Shown here piece by piece: positions 9,114 through 16,268 of a stretch of DNA of 35,216 nucleotides (positions are counted from its first letter, which is position 1; the number at the start of each line of letters is the position of its first letter). Position numbers and translations under genes: made by a program. The notes under the pieces were generated by a model that had not been told where the DNA came from, did no database searches, and saw only the letters and a list, made by a program, of their open reading frames with translations. Source of the DNA: CAZSWS01 sp964610765 (GTDB lineage: Bacteria; Bacteroidota; Bacteroidia; Bacteroidales; Tannerellaceae); the NCBI GenBank assembly GCA_964610765.1, contig CAZSWS010000022.1, forward strand, positions 1 through 35,216, read 5' to 3'.

Positions 9114-9162
9114 AAAGAGAAATGCGTGGTGTTCTAATGAATATCACGCATTTCTCTTTTTT
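9114..9162 (+). terminator. Strong intrinsic terminator after bamA
   Basis: A long stem pairs AAAGAGAAATGCGTG with CACGCATTTCTCTTT (continuing with G-U pairs) around a short loop, followed by a T tract. The A-rich 5' arm could allow function on both strands. Confidence 0.9.
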
Positions 9163-9246
9163 GTATAGATAGATCTTGCCTATTGAAAGTAAGGGCGTAT
9201 GCCTTAATAATTTTTCAGTGATTTAATAATCATTCGCAATAAAGTG

Positions 9247-9254
9247 TATATTTG
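9247..9254 (+). promoter_or_regulatory. -7 element for the M48 protease gene
   Basis: TATATTTG matches TAnnTTTG, with a weak TTTA at 9222-9225 at 21-base spacing as a possible -33. The implied leader is about 70 bases and A/T rich. Confidence 0.6.
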
Positions 9255-9329
9255 TGTCAATTATTTAAGGAATACAGAAAAAGCGAAAAATATTCCTGAC
9301 GATGTTTAATTGTAAATTTTTATTGACGT

Positions 9330-10127
9330 ATGAATAAGTATATATTATTTCTTATTGTACTTTCTTCTTATTTGTTTACTTCTTGTGGTACTGTTCCATT
9401 AACCGGACGTAAGCAAATGTTGTTGGTCTCTGATCAACAAGTACTGACTGCTAGTTTGGGGCAATATCAAGAATATATTAAGACAGCTCCTTTGTCATCA
9501 GACAATGTGCGCAGAAATATGGTTGTGCGAGTAGGGCAGAGAATTGCTGCAGCAACGAATGCGTATTTGAAACAAAATGGCTTGGAAGCCGAGATTAAAA
9601 ATTTTCAGTGGGAATTTAATCTGGTTAAAGATGATGCAGTCAATGCCTTCTGTATGCCTGGAGGAAAAATTGTTGTTTATGAAGGGTTGATGAAAATTGT
9701 AGCTTCTGATGATGAATTGGCGGTAGTCGTTGGGCACGAAGTGGCTCATGCCGTAGCAAAACATAGTAATGAGCGAATGAGTCAGCAAATAATGGCTCAA
9801 TATGGGGCAGCGGTATTAGGTCAGGCTATGAGTAAGCAGACGCAAGCCATTCAGCAAGTAGCCGGATCAGTCTATGGACTGGGCGCTCAGTATGGTGTGA
9901 TGTTGCCTTTTTCTCGCAAGCATGAATCTGAAGCTGACTATATGGGATTGATACTAATGACGATTGCCGGCTATAACGCAGATGCAGCTATTCCATTTTG
10001 GCAGAAAATGTCTGCATCAGGAGGAGGTCAAGTGCCTGAGTTTATGAGTAGTCACCCAAGTGGCTCTACGCGTATTCGTGATATTGAACGCGCTTTGCCG
10101 GCTATTAAAGATAAATACGGGAAATAA
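9330..10127 (+). CDS. M48-family zinc metalloprotease lipoprotein
   Basis: This 265-residue peptidase has a lipobox FTSC (Cys19) and then the characteristic TVPLTGRKQMLLVSDQQ start of envelope M48 proteases (LoiP/YcaL/BepA group). The zinc motif is HEVAH (His136, Glu137, His140), with a third ligand in HESEADYMGL (Glu201). It ends with the SSHPSGSTRIRDIE motif usual for the family. Residues after Cys19 (GTVPL) lack the acidic surface-export signal, so the protein probably faces the periplasm, where family members degrade misfolded outer-membrane proteins. Its position next to bamA fits that, but it is transcribed separately (terminator and own promoter). Confidence 0.93.
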   Translation: MNKYILFLIVLSSYLFTSCGTVPLTGRKQMLLVSDQQVLTASLGQYQEYIKTAPLSSDNVRRNMVVRVGQRIAAATNAYLKQNGLEAEIKNFQWEFNLVKDDAVNAFCMPGGKIVVYEGLMKIVASDDELAVVVGHEVAHAVAKHSNERMSQQIMAQYGAAVLGQAMSKQTQAIQQVAGSVYGLGAQYGVMLPFSRKHESEADYMGLILMTIAGYNADAAIPFWQKMSASGGGQVPEFMSSHPSGSTRIRDIERALPAIKDKYGK

Positions 10128-10146
10128 GAGAATCTTAGCTTTATAA

Positions 10147-10177
10147 AATCAGGCGATCATTTAATGGTCGCCTGATT
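10147..10177 (+). terminator. Hairpin after the M48 protease gene
   Basis: A 14-bp stem (AATCAGGCGATCAT with ATGGTCGCCTGATT, one G-U pair) has a 3-base loop. No T run follows, so it may be a weak terminator or an mRNA 3'-end stabiliser. Confidence 0.6.
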
Positions 10178-10262
10178 GCATTATATAGCCTATAATAATT
10201 TTAATTGAAATGGCAATGGCTATTATTTATGTTGTAAAACATGTTTTGTCAAATATTTGTTG

Positions 10263-10270
10263 TATATTTG
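10263..10270 (+). promoter_or_regulatory. -7 element for the 47-residue small protein
   Basis: TATATTTG is found 44 bases before the ATG at 10315. A TTTG at 10245-10248 is only 14 bases upstream, shorter than the usual -33/-7 spacing. Confidence 0.5.
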
Positions 10271-10314
10271 TATTAGAAAATGATAAGTAAGTGATTAATT
10301 TAATATTTATATAT

Positions 10315-10458
10315 ATGGAACAACAAACTAATTTAATGAAAAAAATTGCAAATCTGCGTTATAAAGCAGCTAGGTATCAATTAATGGGCGATGGACCTAA
10401 GTGTCAACACATAGCTCTAAAAATTAAACGTCTTTTAGACGAAAACTCAGAACAATGA
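10315..10458 (+). CDS. Small basic protein of unknown function (47 aa)
   Basis: I do not recognise this protein. It starts MEQQTNLMKKIANLRYKAAR and ends LKIKRLLDENSEQ. It has nine Lys/Arg against five Asp/Glu, a single Cys (residue 30), and no signal peptide or membrane segment. The sequence reads as two short amphipathic helices separated by a GDGP turn. Support for it being real: a -7 promoter element upstream, an ATG in an otherwise empty 480-base gap, a hairpin just after the stop, and a strong terminator with a T8 tract further on. No Shine-Dalgarno site is clear, which is usual in this phylum. It could act as a small cytosolic nucleic-acid- or protein-binding factor, but that is only inference. 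Confidence 0.7.
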   Translation: MEQQTNLMKKIANLRYKAARYQLMGDGPKCQHIALKIKRLLDENSEQ

Positions 10459-10486
10459 AGTTCTAAAGGAACACATGTTGAATTTC

Positions 10487-10507
10487 GGCAGAAATAATAT
10501 TTCTGCC
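10487..10507 (+). terminator. Perfect 9-bp hairpin after the small gene
   Basis: GGCAGAAAT pairs with ATTTCTGCC around a three-base loop (AAT). No T run follows, so it probably protects or processes the 3' end rather than terminating by itself. Confidence 0.5.
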
Positions 10508-10515
10508 AGTTGTTG

Positions 10516-10558
10516 AAGGGATTCTCATACTACATATAGTATAGAAGCCTTTTTTTTA
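10516..10558 (+). terminator. Intrinsic terminator upstream of the M28 peptidase gene
   Basis: A broken stem pairs AAGG-TTCT-ATACTA with TAGTAT-AGAA-CCTT and is followed by eight T residues. It ends the small-protein transcript just before the M28 peptidase promoter. Confidence 0.8.
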
Positions 10559-10575
10559 TTTTAAGGGAGAACATG

Positions 10576-10583
10576 TACATTTG
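10576..10583 (+). promoter_or_regulatory. -7 element for the M28 peptidase gene
   Basis: TACATTTG fits TAnnTTTG and is 30 bases before the ATG at 10613. The region 20 bases upstream is the T tract of the preceding terminator (TTTT), which may serve as a weak -33 element. Confidence 0.5.
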
Positions 10584-10612
10584 TTATTCAGTTTACATTA
10601 TACCTGTATGCT

Positions 10613-11599
10613 ATGAACTACTACAAACTATTATTACTCGGATTGCTCTTTTCTACCAGTGTTTTTGCTCAGTCACTTAAAGAGAAAGGGTTATTTCATA
10701 TTGAACGTGACTATGCCGAATCAGTGATTGGATTCTTGGCTTCAGATGCTATGAGGGGGCGCAAAGCGGGTAGTAATGAAGGTAAGATAGCCGGAGAGTA
10801 TTTAGTAGCTGCTTTAAAGGAACTGAAAATAGTTCCCTTATATGAAGACTATATGCAACCGTTCTCTATCTTTAAAGAAGATAGCCTGAGTAGCAGATAT
10901 GTGCATGCAGATCAGTTGCCAACCCAGGATGTCTACGCGCAGTTGAACCTTGCGAATGTGTTAGGAATGATAGAGGGCGAGAAGAAGGATGAATATGTGA
11001 TAGTGGGTGCGCACTATGATCATCTGGGTGTTGATCATCGTTTTCTCAGTGATTCAATCTATAATGGAGCAGACGACAATGCATCGGGAGTGTCTGCGGT
11101 ATTGCAACTTGCTCGTGCTTTTAAACAGTCGGGTAAGAAGCCGAATCGTACTCTTATTTTTGCTTTCTGGGATGGAGAAGAAATAGGCTTAATGGGGTCA
11201 TCTTATTTTATTAAACAGTTTGGCTCTCTTTCATCCATAAAAGCCTATTTGAACTTTGATATGATTGGGCGGAACCATCAGGAAACAGTTCCGGAACAAC
11301 ATGCTTTTATTTATACAGCTTCACATCCACTCTTTAAAGAATGGCTGAATGAATTTATTTCGACCTATCAATTGCAGCTCAAGCCTGACTATCAGCCATT
11401 AGAAAAACCCGTAACCGGAAGTGATAACGCTTCTTTTGCACGCCACGATATACCCATCCTGTGGTATCATACGGATGGACATTCGGATTACCACATGCCA
11501 ACAGATCATATTGAGAAAATAAATTGGAGCAAACTGGTTGATATAACGAAAGCGGCCTATCTCCATCTTTGGAATTTAGCGGAAGAAGCAGACTATTGA
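10613..11599 (+). CDS. Secreted M28-family zinc peptidase
   Basis: This is a 328-residue exported peptidase with a cleavable signal (VFAQS, cleavage near residue 20). Family M28 binds two zinc ions, and the likely ligands are visible: GAHYDHLG (His134), GADDNASG (Asp154), DGEEIGLMGS (Glu189/190 as base and ligand), NFDMIGR (Asp216) and the late DYHMPTDHIEKI histidine. These enzymes are usually aminopeptidases; some bacterial ones act as glutaminyl cyclases, and the substrate here cannot be read from sequence. The signal has no lipobox, so it is probably periplasmic. It has its own promoter and no obvious operon partner. Confidence 0.92.
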   Translation: MNYYKLLLLGLLFSTSVFAQSLKEKGLFHIERDYAESVIGFLASDAMRGRKAGSNEGKIAGEYLVAALKELKIVPLYEDYMQPFSIFKEDSLSSRYVHADQLPTQDVYAQLNLANVLGMIEGEKKDEYVIVGAHYDHLGVDHRFLSDSIYNGADDNASGVSAVLQLARAFKQSGKKPNRTLIFAFWDGEEIGLMGSSYFIKQFGSLSSIKAYLNFDMIGRNHQETVPEQHAFIYTASHPLFKEWLNEFISTYQLQLKPDYQPLEKPVTGSDNASFARHDIPILWYHTDGHSDYHMPTDHIEKINWSKLVDITKAAYLHLWNLAEEADY

Positions 11600-11664
11600 A
11601 AAGCATTCGTCTCTTATTAAAAAGATTTCACAGGTGAATACTTGTAAGTTAAGGAGATAATATA

Positions 11665-11672
11665 TAATTTTG
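11665..11672 (+). promoter_or_regulatory. Promoter of rplU-rpmA (-7 element)
   Basis: TAATTTTG is a -7 match with TTG at 11642-11644 and a 20-base spacer, the best -33/-7 pair in the window. It leaves an 80-base leader before rplU. Confidence 0.7.
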
Positions 11673-11685
11673 CAGTCTTAATTCT

Positions 11686-11756
11686 GCAGAGGGTAGGCAA
11701 GTGATGCCGTTTTATGCATCCACCCCCGGGATATAACCTGTTAAGAAATTAAACAG
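11686..11756 (+). promoter_or_regulatory. Structured rplU leader
   Basis: The leader contains a hairpin at 11701-11723 (GTG-ATGC with GCAT-C-CAC, one bulge). GGGT upstream can extend pairing with the CCCCC that follows. Ribosomal-protein leaders often carry feedback sites; whether this is one is inference. Confidence 0.35.
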
Positions 11757-12074
11757 ATGTACGTAATCGTAGAAATTAACGGTCAGCAATTTAAAGCTGA
11801 AGAAGGAAAAAAATTATTTGTTCATCACATTCAAAACGCTGAAAGTGGCGCAATTGTTGAATTTGACAGAGTGTTGCTTGTTGACAACAATGGTGATGTG
11901 AAAATTGGTGCACCAACAGTAGAAGGTGCTAAAGTGGTTTGTGAAGTGAAATCTCCGTTAGTAAAAGGAGAAAAGGTATTGATCTTCCATAAGAAGAGAA
12001 GAAAAGGTCATCGTAAACTAAATGGTCACCGTCAACAATTCACAGAAGTAAGTATTAAAGAAATTGTAGCTTAA
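11757..12074 (+). CDS. rplU: 50S ribosomal protein L21
   Basis: This 105-residue protein opens MYVIVEINGQQFKAEEGKKL, the typical L21 start. It ends with the conserved basic region FHKKRRKGHRKLNGHRQQFTEVSI, which binds 23S rRNA in the large subunit. Length is normal. It is followed after 21 bases by rpmA, the near-universal gene pair. Expression is presumably constitutive and high from the promoter at 11642-11672, with a structured leader. Confidence 0.98.
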   Translation: MYVIVEINGQQFKAEEGKKLFVHHIQNAESGAIVEFDRVLLVDNNGDVKIGAPTVEGAKVVCEVKSPLVKGEKVLIFHKKRRKGHRKLNGHRQQFTEVSIKEIVA

Positions 12075-12095
12075 CGTTTAAAAGGAAAAATAGAA

Positions 12096-12374
12096 ATGGC
12101 ACATAAAAAAGGAGTCGGAAGTTCGAAGAACGGTCGCGAATCGGAAAGCAAACGATTAGGCGTTAAACTTTTTGGTGGCGAAGTAGCTAAAGCCGGCAAT
12201 ATTTTGATTCGTCAAAGAGGAACAACTCATCATCCGGGTAAAAATGTAGGTATGGGTAAAGATCATACACTATATGCATTAACTGATGGTGTGGTTACTT
12301 TTACTAGAGGAAAGAACAATCGTTCATTCGTATCTATCCAAGAAGTAAAAGCAGCAGAAACAGCAGAAGCGTAA
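12096..12374 (+). CDS. rpmA: 50S ribosomal protein L27
   Basis: This 92-residue protein begins MAHKKGVGSSKNGRESESKRLGVK, followed by the family motif ILIRQRGTTHHPGKNVGMGKDHTLYAL. L27 sits at the peptidyl-transferase centre and its N-terminal tail reaches the P-site tRNA. The N-terminus starts directly with the mature AHKKG-type sequence, without the cleaved extension found in Firmicutes. It is the second gene of the rplU-rpmA operon and is closed by a strong hairpin. No serS follows. Confidence 0.98.
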   Translation: MAHKKGVGSSKNGRESESKRLGVKLFGGEVAKAGNILIRQRGTTHHPGKNVGMGKDHTLYALTDGVVTFTRGKNNRSFVSIQEVKAAETAEA

Positions 12375-12391
12375 ATTATTTAATCTGATAT

Positions 12392-12430
12392 AAAGCAGGG
12401 TGTCTTACTAGTTGTAGGACACCCTGCTTT
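12392..12430 (+). terminator. Hairpin terminator after rpmA
   Basis: A perfect 13-bp stem, AAAGCAGGGTGTC with GACACCCTGCTTT, has a 13-base loop that can pair further. The downstream T run is short (GCTTTA). Confidence 0.75.
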
Positions 12431-12630
12431 GCTTTATAGCTATTAGCGACTCATTCGGTTATTGATAATCTATAAAGAATAGGCGACGAATGAAAGGTTG
12501 TTGCCTGTTTCCGTTTTTTTATGGTAGAAATAACGATAGTACACGGATGCTGTTTTTTCTTTGATTTAGACCTAATGATTATTTGGTCGAAAGTTTTTTG
12601 CTTGAAAAACACCAGCAAGATAATTTTTAT
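12431..12630. other. Intergenic region before the cobalamin riboswitch
   Basis: I see no gene here. There is a small hairpin GTTTTT-TGCTTG-AAAAAC at 12594-12611 just before the riboswitch promoter. Confidence 0.4.
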
Positions 12631-12638
12631 TAACTTTG
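12631..12638 (+). promoter_or_regulatory. -7 element of the plus-strand cobalamin operon
   Basis: TAACTTTG fits TAnnTTTG and sits about 15 bases before the riboswitch aptamer begins. A -33 element at normal spacing is not clear. Confidence 0.55.
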
Positions 12639-12647
12639 CGGCAAGAT

Positions 12648-12848
12648 TTTGGTGTCATGCTTCCGATTCTGCGGAAACATGATGAAAAGGGAATCAGGTG
12701 TAAGTCCTGAACAGACCCGCTGCTGTAAGCTTCACTAAAGGCTGTTAAGCTATTTTAGTCAAAGTCTTTGAACAATACTCAAATCCACTGTTCAGAAATG
12801 AATGGGAAGGGCGATTCAAAGATGAAGTAAGTCAGAAAACCTGCCAAG
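12648..12848 (+). promoter_or_regulatory. Cobalamin riboswitch, plus arm
   Basis: The hallmark conserved pieces appear in order: GGTGTCATG (about 12651), AAAAGGGAATCAGGTG (12685-12700), AAGTCCTGAACAGACCCGC (12702-12720), the core GCTGCTGTAAG (12719-12729), GGGAAGG (12804-12810), and the closing GATGAAGTAAGTCAGAAAACCTGCC (12820-12844). This is the cobalamin aptamer, including the B12-box region. It lies about 270 bases before the first lipoprotein gene and presumably represses the whole plus-strand operon when cobalamin is plentiful. Confidence 0.95.
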
Positions 12849-13121
12849 ATTAGTAAGTAACAAGCTTTCGAGGAATAGAGCTGAGCGATACTAAGGTTTT
12901 GATTTATTTCAAATTCATACACCTTTACGGTTTTAGCAACTCTTTTTCCCCTTTAAGCTGATTAATATTTAATTCGGCTGAAATGTTTTTTTGCTTTCAT
13001 GGAACTTCTCTTTTAACTATCCAACCTTCCAGTATGGACCAGTCGGCATATGCCTATGTGTATTATGCTGACTCCTACCTGTATGCTGTACTCAACACTG
13101 TAATTCATAAATATATTTAAC
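12849..13121 (+). promoter_or_regulatory. Long leader between riboswitch and first gene
   Basis: This stretch of about 270 bases should hold the expression platform. Visible: a hairpin at 13042-13072 (GTCGGCATA with TATGCTGAC, one G-U), about 50 bases before the ATG, and a short ORF (12983-13120). I see no classical T-tract terminator, so control may be at translation. Confidence 0.4.
12983..13120 (+). CDS. Possible small ORF (45 aa) in the riboswitch leader
   Basis: ATG at 12983 opens a 45-codon frame whose stop (13118-13120) is one base before the ATG of the next gene. A second ATG at 13034 gives 28 residues. The peptide is strikingly tyrosine-rich (AYAYVYYADSYLY) with no family I know. 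The tight stop-to-start junction could allow translational coupling. It overlaps the 13042-13072 hairpin, so translating it could affect folding. It may equally be a chance frame. Confidence 0.25.
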   Translation: MFFCFHGTSLLTIQPSSMDQSAYAYVYYADSYLYAVLNTVIHKYI

Positions 13122-14549
13122 ATGAAAAAGATTGCTTATTTATTATCTATGGTGCTTTTATTTAGCACATTTTCTAGTTGTTTTCAGGACGATATTGATG
13201 ACTTGAACAAAAAATATGACGAGTTGTACGCTGAGCAACAACGCCAAGCGGAACTCCTGCAAACATATAAGGCACTTATTGATGCCTTAGAGAATAAACT
13301 AACTATTACTACTATCGAAAATGTTGAAGATGGTTTTAAAATTATCTTCTCTGATGGTCAAGAGATGTTGGTGAAAAACGCAAAGAATGGCGCTACACCT
13401 GTTGTTGGTGAAAATGGTAATTGGTGGATTAATGGAGAGGATACCGGAGTTATTGCCAAAGCGAGTGATGGCAAAGATGCCCCATCCATTATAAGTGTTG
13501 TTGAGTCAGGTGGTAGCGTCATCTTTTACATGAGTGATGGAACAACTATCACTATGAAGAAAACAAATCCGTTGGGTTTGTTTGTGTTGTCAGAAGGTTC
13601 TATGGGGAAAAGCAATGGTCAATTATTATTTTATAATTACGATGCCTCTTCTGACAAATATCTGGTGAATGAAAACATGAGACATAAAAACTATGGAGAA
13701 ACTCCCAATGATTTGGTATTATATGGCAGTAAGATGTATTGTGCCATTACCGGTGTAGACGGAAAACCCGGTTTATTGCGTGTGATTGATCCAAAAACGG
13801 GAGCAACTATTAAAGACTTAGTTTTAAACGAGCCGAACAAAGAGACAGCCGATATGCCTCGTCGACTGTTGACTCATAAGGGGAAAGTCTATGTTACATT
13901 ATATTCAGGCGCCGTTGCTGAGGTTGATACGCTATCGTATGCCACTAAAGTCGCTAAATTGAGTGGAACTTTTTCAGAAGGACTCTGTGTGTACAAAGAA
14001 TCGCTTTATATCTGTAACTCCGGTCAAGGAGCTGACAATACAATCTCAGTTGTAGAACTTGCTTCGTTTGCTGAAAAGGACAAAATAACCGTTCCTTACA
14101 ATCCGGTAAGCATTGTCCATGCAGGTAATAATGAATTGTATTTTAATACGGCTTCTGTACATAATGGACCGGCTAAAGGTGCTCCATCTAATTTACATGT
14201 GTTAAATCCTCAGACAAAGAAAGTTTCTCACACATTCAATATGACAGCGGATGGTTTTGCCATTGGTAAAGACTATGTATATAGTGTTTCTTTAGATTGG
14301 GCAACCTACAAAGAAACATTTAAGAAAATAGCTCTTAAAGATAAGTCTGTTACTGACTTTATGAAGTCTTCTATCTCTTACATGTTTCCCTACAAGCTTT
14401 TTGTTGATCCTTTGACGAATGATGTTTATGCTACGCAAATGATGGGGCAAGATGTCTATCGCTTTCATGAGGATGGAACACTGGTTGAAACCCTCAAGAC
14501 AAAAGTTCAAAATGGAGCGGCTGTTGTTTTTGTTCATTCAGTGCATTAA
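13122..14549 (+). CDS. Surface lipoprotein: coiled coil (DUF4988-like) plus DUF5074-like beta-propeller
   Basis: This 475-residue lipoprotein (lipobox FSSC, Cys20) continues with the acidic FQDDIDD, consistent with surface export. Residues about 24-57 form a heptad-like coiled coil (LNKKYDELYAEQQRQAELL). A small beta domain of the DUF4988 kind follows to about residue 145. From about 148 (GLFVLSEGSMGKSNGQL) to the end there is a propeller of the DUF5074/YncE kind, with blades such as LLRVIDPKTG, ISVVELASF and LHVLNPQTK. The propeller start resembles that of the BtuG-like protein downstream (GLFLLNEANMGGN), so the two are probably paralogues. First gene after the riboswitch; inferred role is corrinoid binding or handling at the cell surface. 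Confidence 0.85.
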   Translation: MKKIAYLLSMVLLFSTFSSCFQDDIDDLNKKYDELYAEQQRQAELLQTYKALIDALENKLTITTIENVEDGFKIIFSDGQEMLVKNAKNGATPVVGENGNWWINGEDTGVIAKASDGKDAPSIISVVESGGSVIFYMSDGTTITMKKTNPLGLFVLSEGSMGKSNGQLLFYNYDASSDKYLVNENMRHKNYGETPNDLVLYGSKMYCAITGVDGKPGLLRVIDPKTGATIKDLVLNEPNKETADMPRRLLTHKGKVYVTLYSGAVAEVDTLSYATKVAKLSGTFSEGLCVYKESLYICNSGQGADNTISVVELASFAEKDKITVPYNPVSIVHAGNNELYFNTASVHNGPAKGAPSNLHVLNPQTKKVSHTFNMTADGFAIGKDYVYSVSLDWATYKETFKKIALKDKSVTDFMKSSISYMFPYKLFVDPLTNDVYATQMMGQDVYRFHEDGTLVETLKTKVQNGAAVVFVHSVH

Positions 14550-14568
14550 CTAAAATCAATGTTTACGT

Positions 14569-16266
14569 ATGAAACAAATTTATAACTCAAGGTTTATGTT
14601 ATGGGGACTTTTATGTCTCGGACTCTTCCTGTTCTCATGCTCTGATAAGGAAGACTCTCTTATAGAAACAGAAGCACTAACGATTAAATTTTCTGCACCT
14701 GAATATAAGGTAAAGGTGGGAGAAGAAGTCACTATTATTCCGGAGGTGAATCATATTACTGACCCTGTTTACTCTTGGAAGTTGGGAGGAAAAATTATAT
14801 CAACAGATACAGAGTTGGTTTTTAAAGGCACATCTGTCGATGAATATTTTGTGACACTTCGGGTAGACGGAAGATATACCTATGGAGAAGAACAAATAAA
14901 AATTTCGGTATTAGAAAAGATTATGCCAGAGATAGATATGCCATCTTCTCTCATCGCCTATGCCGGCATAGCAAAACAAATTGAAGCAGAAGCTTTGTAT
15001 GTAGATGAAGGTACAACTTACGTATGGCGTTTGAATGGAAAGGTTGTATCAAAAGACAAAATATATACATATAATGAACGTACATTGGGGGCTCAATCTC
15101 TTTCGTTGAAAGTGACGAATGATGATGGGGCTGACTTGAAAGTATTTACTATAACCACTTTACCCGAACCTATCCCTGAACTGTTCTTTGACAACGGACA
15201 CTATCGGGTCGCATCTAATATCAAAGAAATGCGAAAAATGACTGTTCCACTTGGGAAAACGCTGGTACTCGCTCCTGTCGTTTGTCATATTGAAAATCCA
15301 ACCACCTTTACTTGGCTAGTTGATGGTGCTGTTCAATCCTCTACAACTGAATTTCTTAAGTTTACTCCTAAAGAAAAGGGCACTTATTTAGTGACGGTTA
15401 CTGAAAAAAGCACAGCTGCTTTTGCTCAAGTAGAAGTTACTTGTACTGAGCCGGAAGGTACTTTCTTCCGTTCTGTGCAAGCCGGTAATAAAGCAACGGC
15501 TGCAACTGCTTTTGATTATGTGCCTGCTCCCGGACAATTTATTAATTATCAGGTGGGAAGCACTAAAGCAAGGGCTCTGCAAGACTTGCAAAAAGCTTTA
15601 GACGGAGGTAATGCATCTTATATTGGCGCCTATGGAGGATACTGGATTGTAGGATTTGACCATAGCGTGAAAAATGTAGTCGGTAAAGCAGATTTATATA
15701 TCGGAGGAAATGCTTTTCAAGGATGGAGTGAGCCCGGTATAGTATGGGTTATGCAAGATGAAAATGGCAATGGGCTGCCGGATGATACCTGGTATGAATT
15801 GTCCGGAAGTGAAACCGGGAAAGAAGAGACACAGCAGCGCTATGCCATGACGTATTATAAACCAACGAAGAGCGGCTCAGATGTGTTATGGACAGACAAT
15901 ATAGGGAGAACAAATTCAGTAGATTATAATGGCTATCATTCGCAAGCCTATTACTACCCCATGTTTGTAGAAGAAGATTATTATATGGTTGTGGGCACTT
16001 GTCTGGCTTCAGGGGTGTTTACTGAAGGCGGTATTGTAAAGGCTAAAGATTTCCCTTGGGGCTATGTTGACAATTACAATACAGACCCAACACGTCCAAG
16101 CAGTGAGTTTTGGATTGAAGATGCTATCCAGTCTGATGGAACACCGGCCAAACTTACTCATATTGATTTTGTAAGAGTTCATACAGGGATGGCAGGAAAA
16201 GGTGCTGCCGTAGGCGAAATTTCTACTGAACCGGGATGTCCTAAAGATTTAAACTTCAATAAATAA
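14569..16266 (+). CDS. Ig/PKD-repeat surface lipoprotein of the cobalamin locus
   Basis: This is a 565-residue lipoprotein (LFSC, Cys24, then acidic SDKEDS). Three Ig/PKD-like beta domains are seen at about 32-115, 118-200 and 203-297, each with the VxWxLxGKxxS / YxVxLxV pattern (YSWKLGGKIIS, YVWRLNGKVVS, FTWLVDGAVQS). A C-terminal domain of about 270 residues follows, with a Trp/Tyr/Gly-rich core (GGYWIVGFDHSV, GIVWVMQDENGNGLPDDTWYELSG) and ends near DFVRVHTG. The acidic DENGNGLPDD looks like a calcium-binding loop. B12 loci in gut Bacteroides include BtuH, a B12-binding surface lipoprotein; this gene is a candidate equivalent, but I cannot confirm homology from sequence alone. Confidence 0.75.
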   Translation: MKQIYNSRFMLWGLLCLGLFLFSCSDKEDSLIETEALTIKFSAPEYKVKVGEEVTIIPEVNHITDPVYSWKLGGKIISTDTELVFKGTSVDEYFVTLRVDGRYTYGEEQIKISVLEKIMPEIDMPSSLIAYAGIAKQIEAEALYVDEGTTYVWRLNGKVVSKDKIYTYNERTLGAQSLSLKVTNDDGADLKVFTITTLPEPIPELFFDNGHYRVASNIKEMRKMTVPLGKTLVLAPVVCHIENPTTFTWLVDGAVQSSTTEFLKFTPKEKGTYLVTVTEKSTAAFAQVEVTCTEPEGTFFRSVQAGNKATAATAFDYVPAPGQFINYQVGSTKARALQDLQKALDGGNASYIGAYGGYWIVGFDHSVKNVVGKADLYIGGNAFQGWSEPGIVWVMQDENGNGLPDDTWYELSGSETGKEETQQRYAMTYYKPTKSGSDVLWTDNIGRTNSVDYNGYHSQAYYYPMFVEEDYYMVVGTCLASGVFTEGGIVKAKDFPWGYVDNYNTDPTRPSSEFWIEDAIQSDGTPAKLTHIDFVRVHTGMAGKGAAVGEISTEPGCPKDLNFNK

Positions 16267-16268
16267 AA

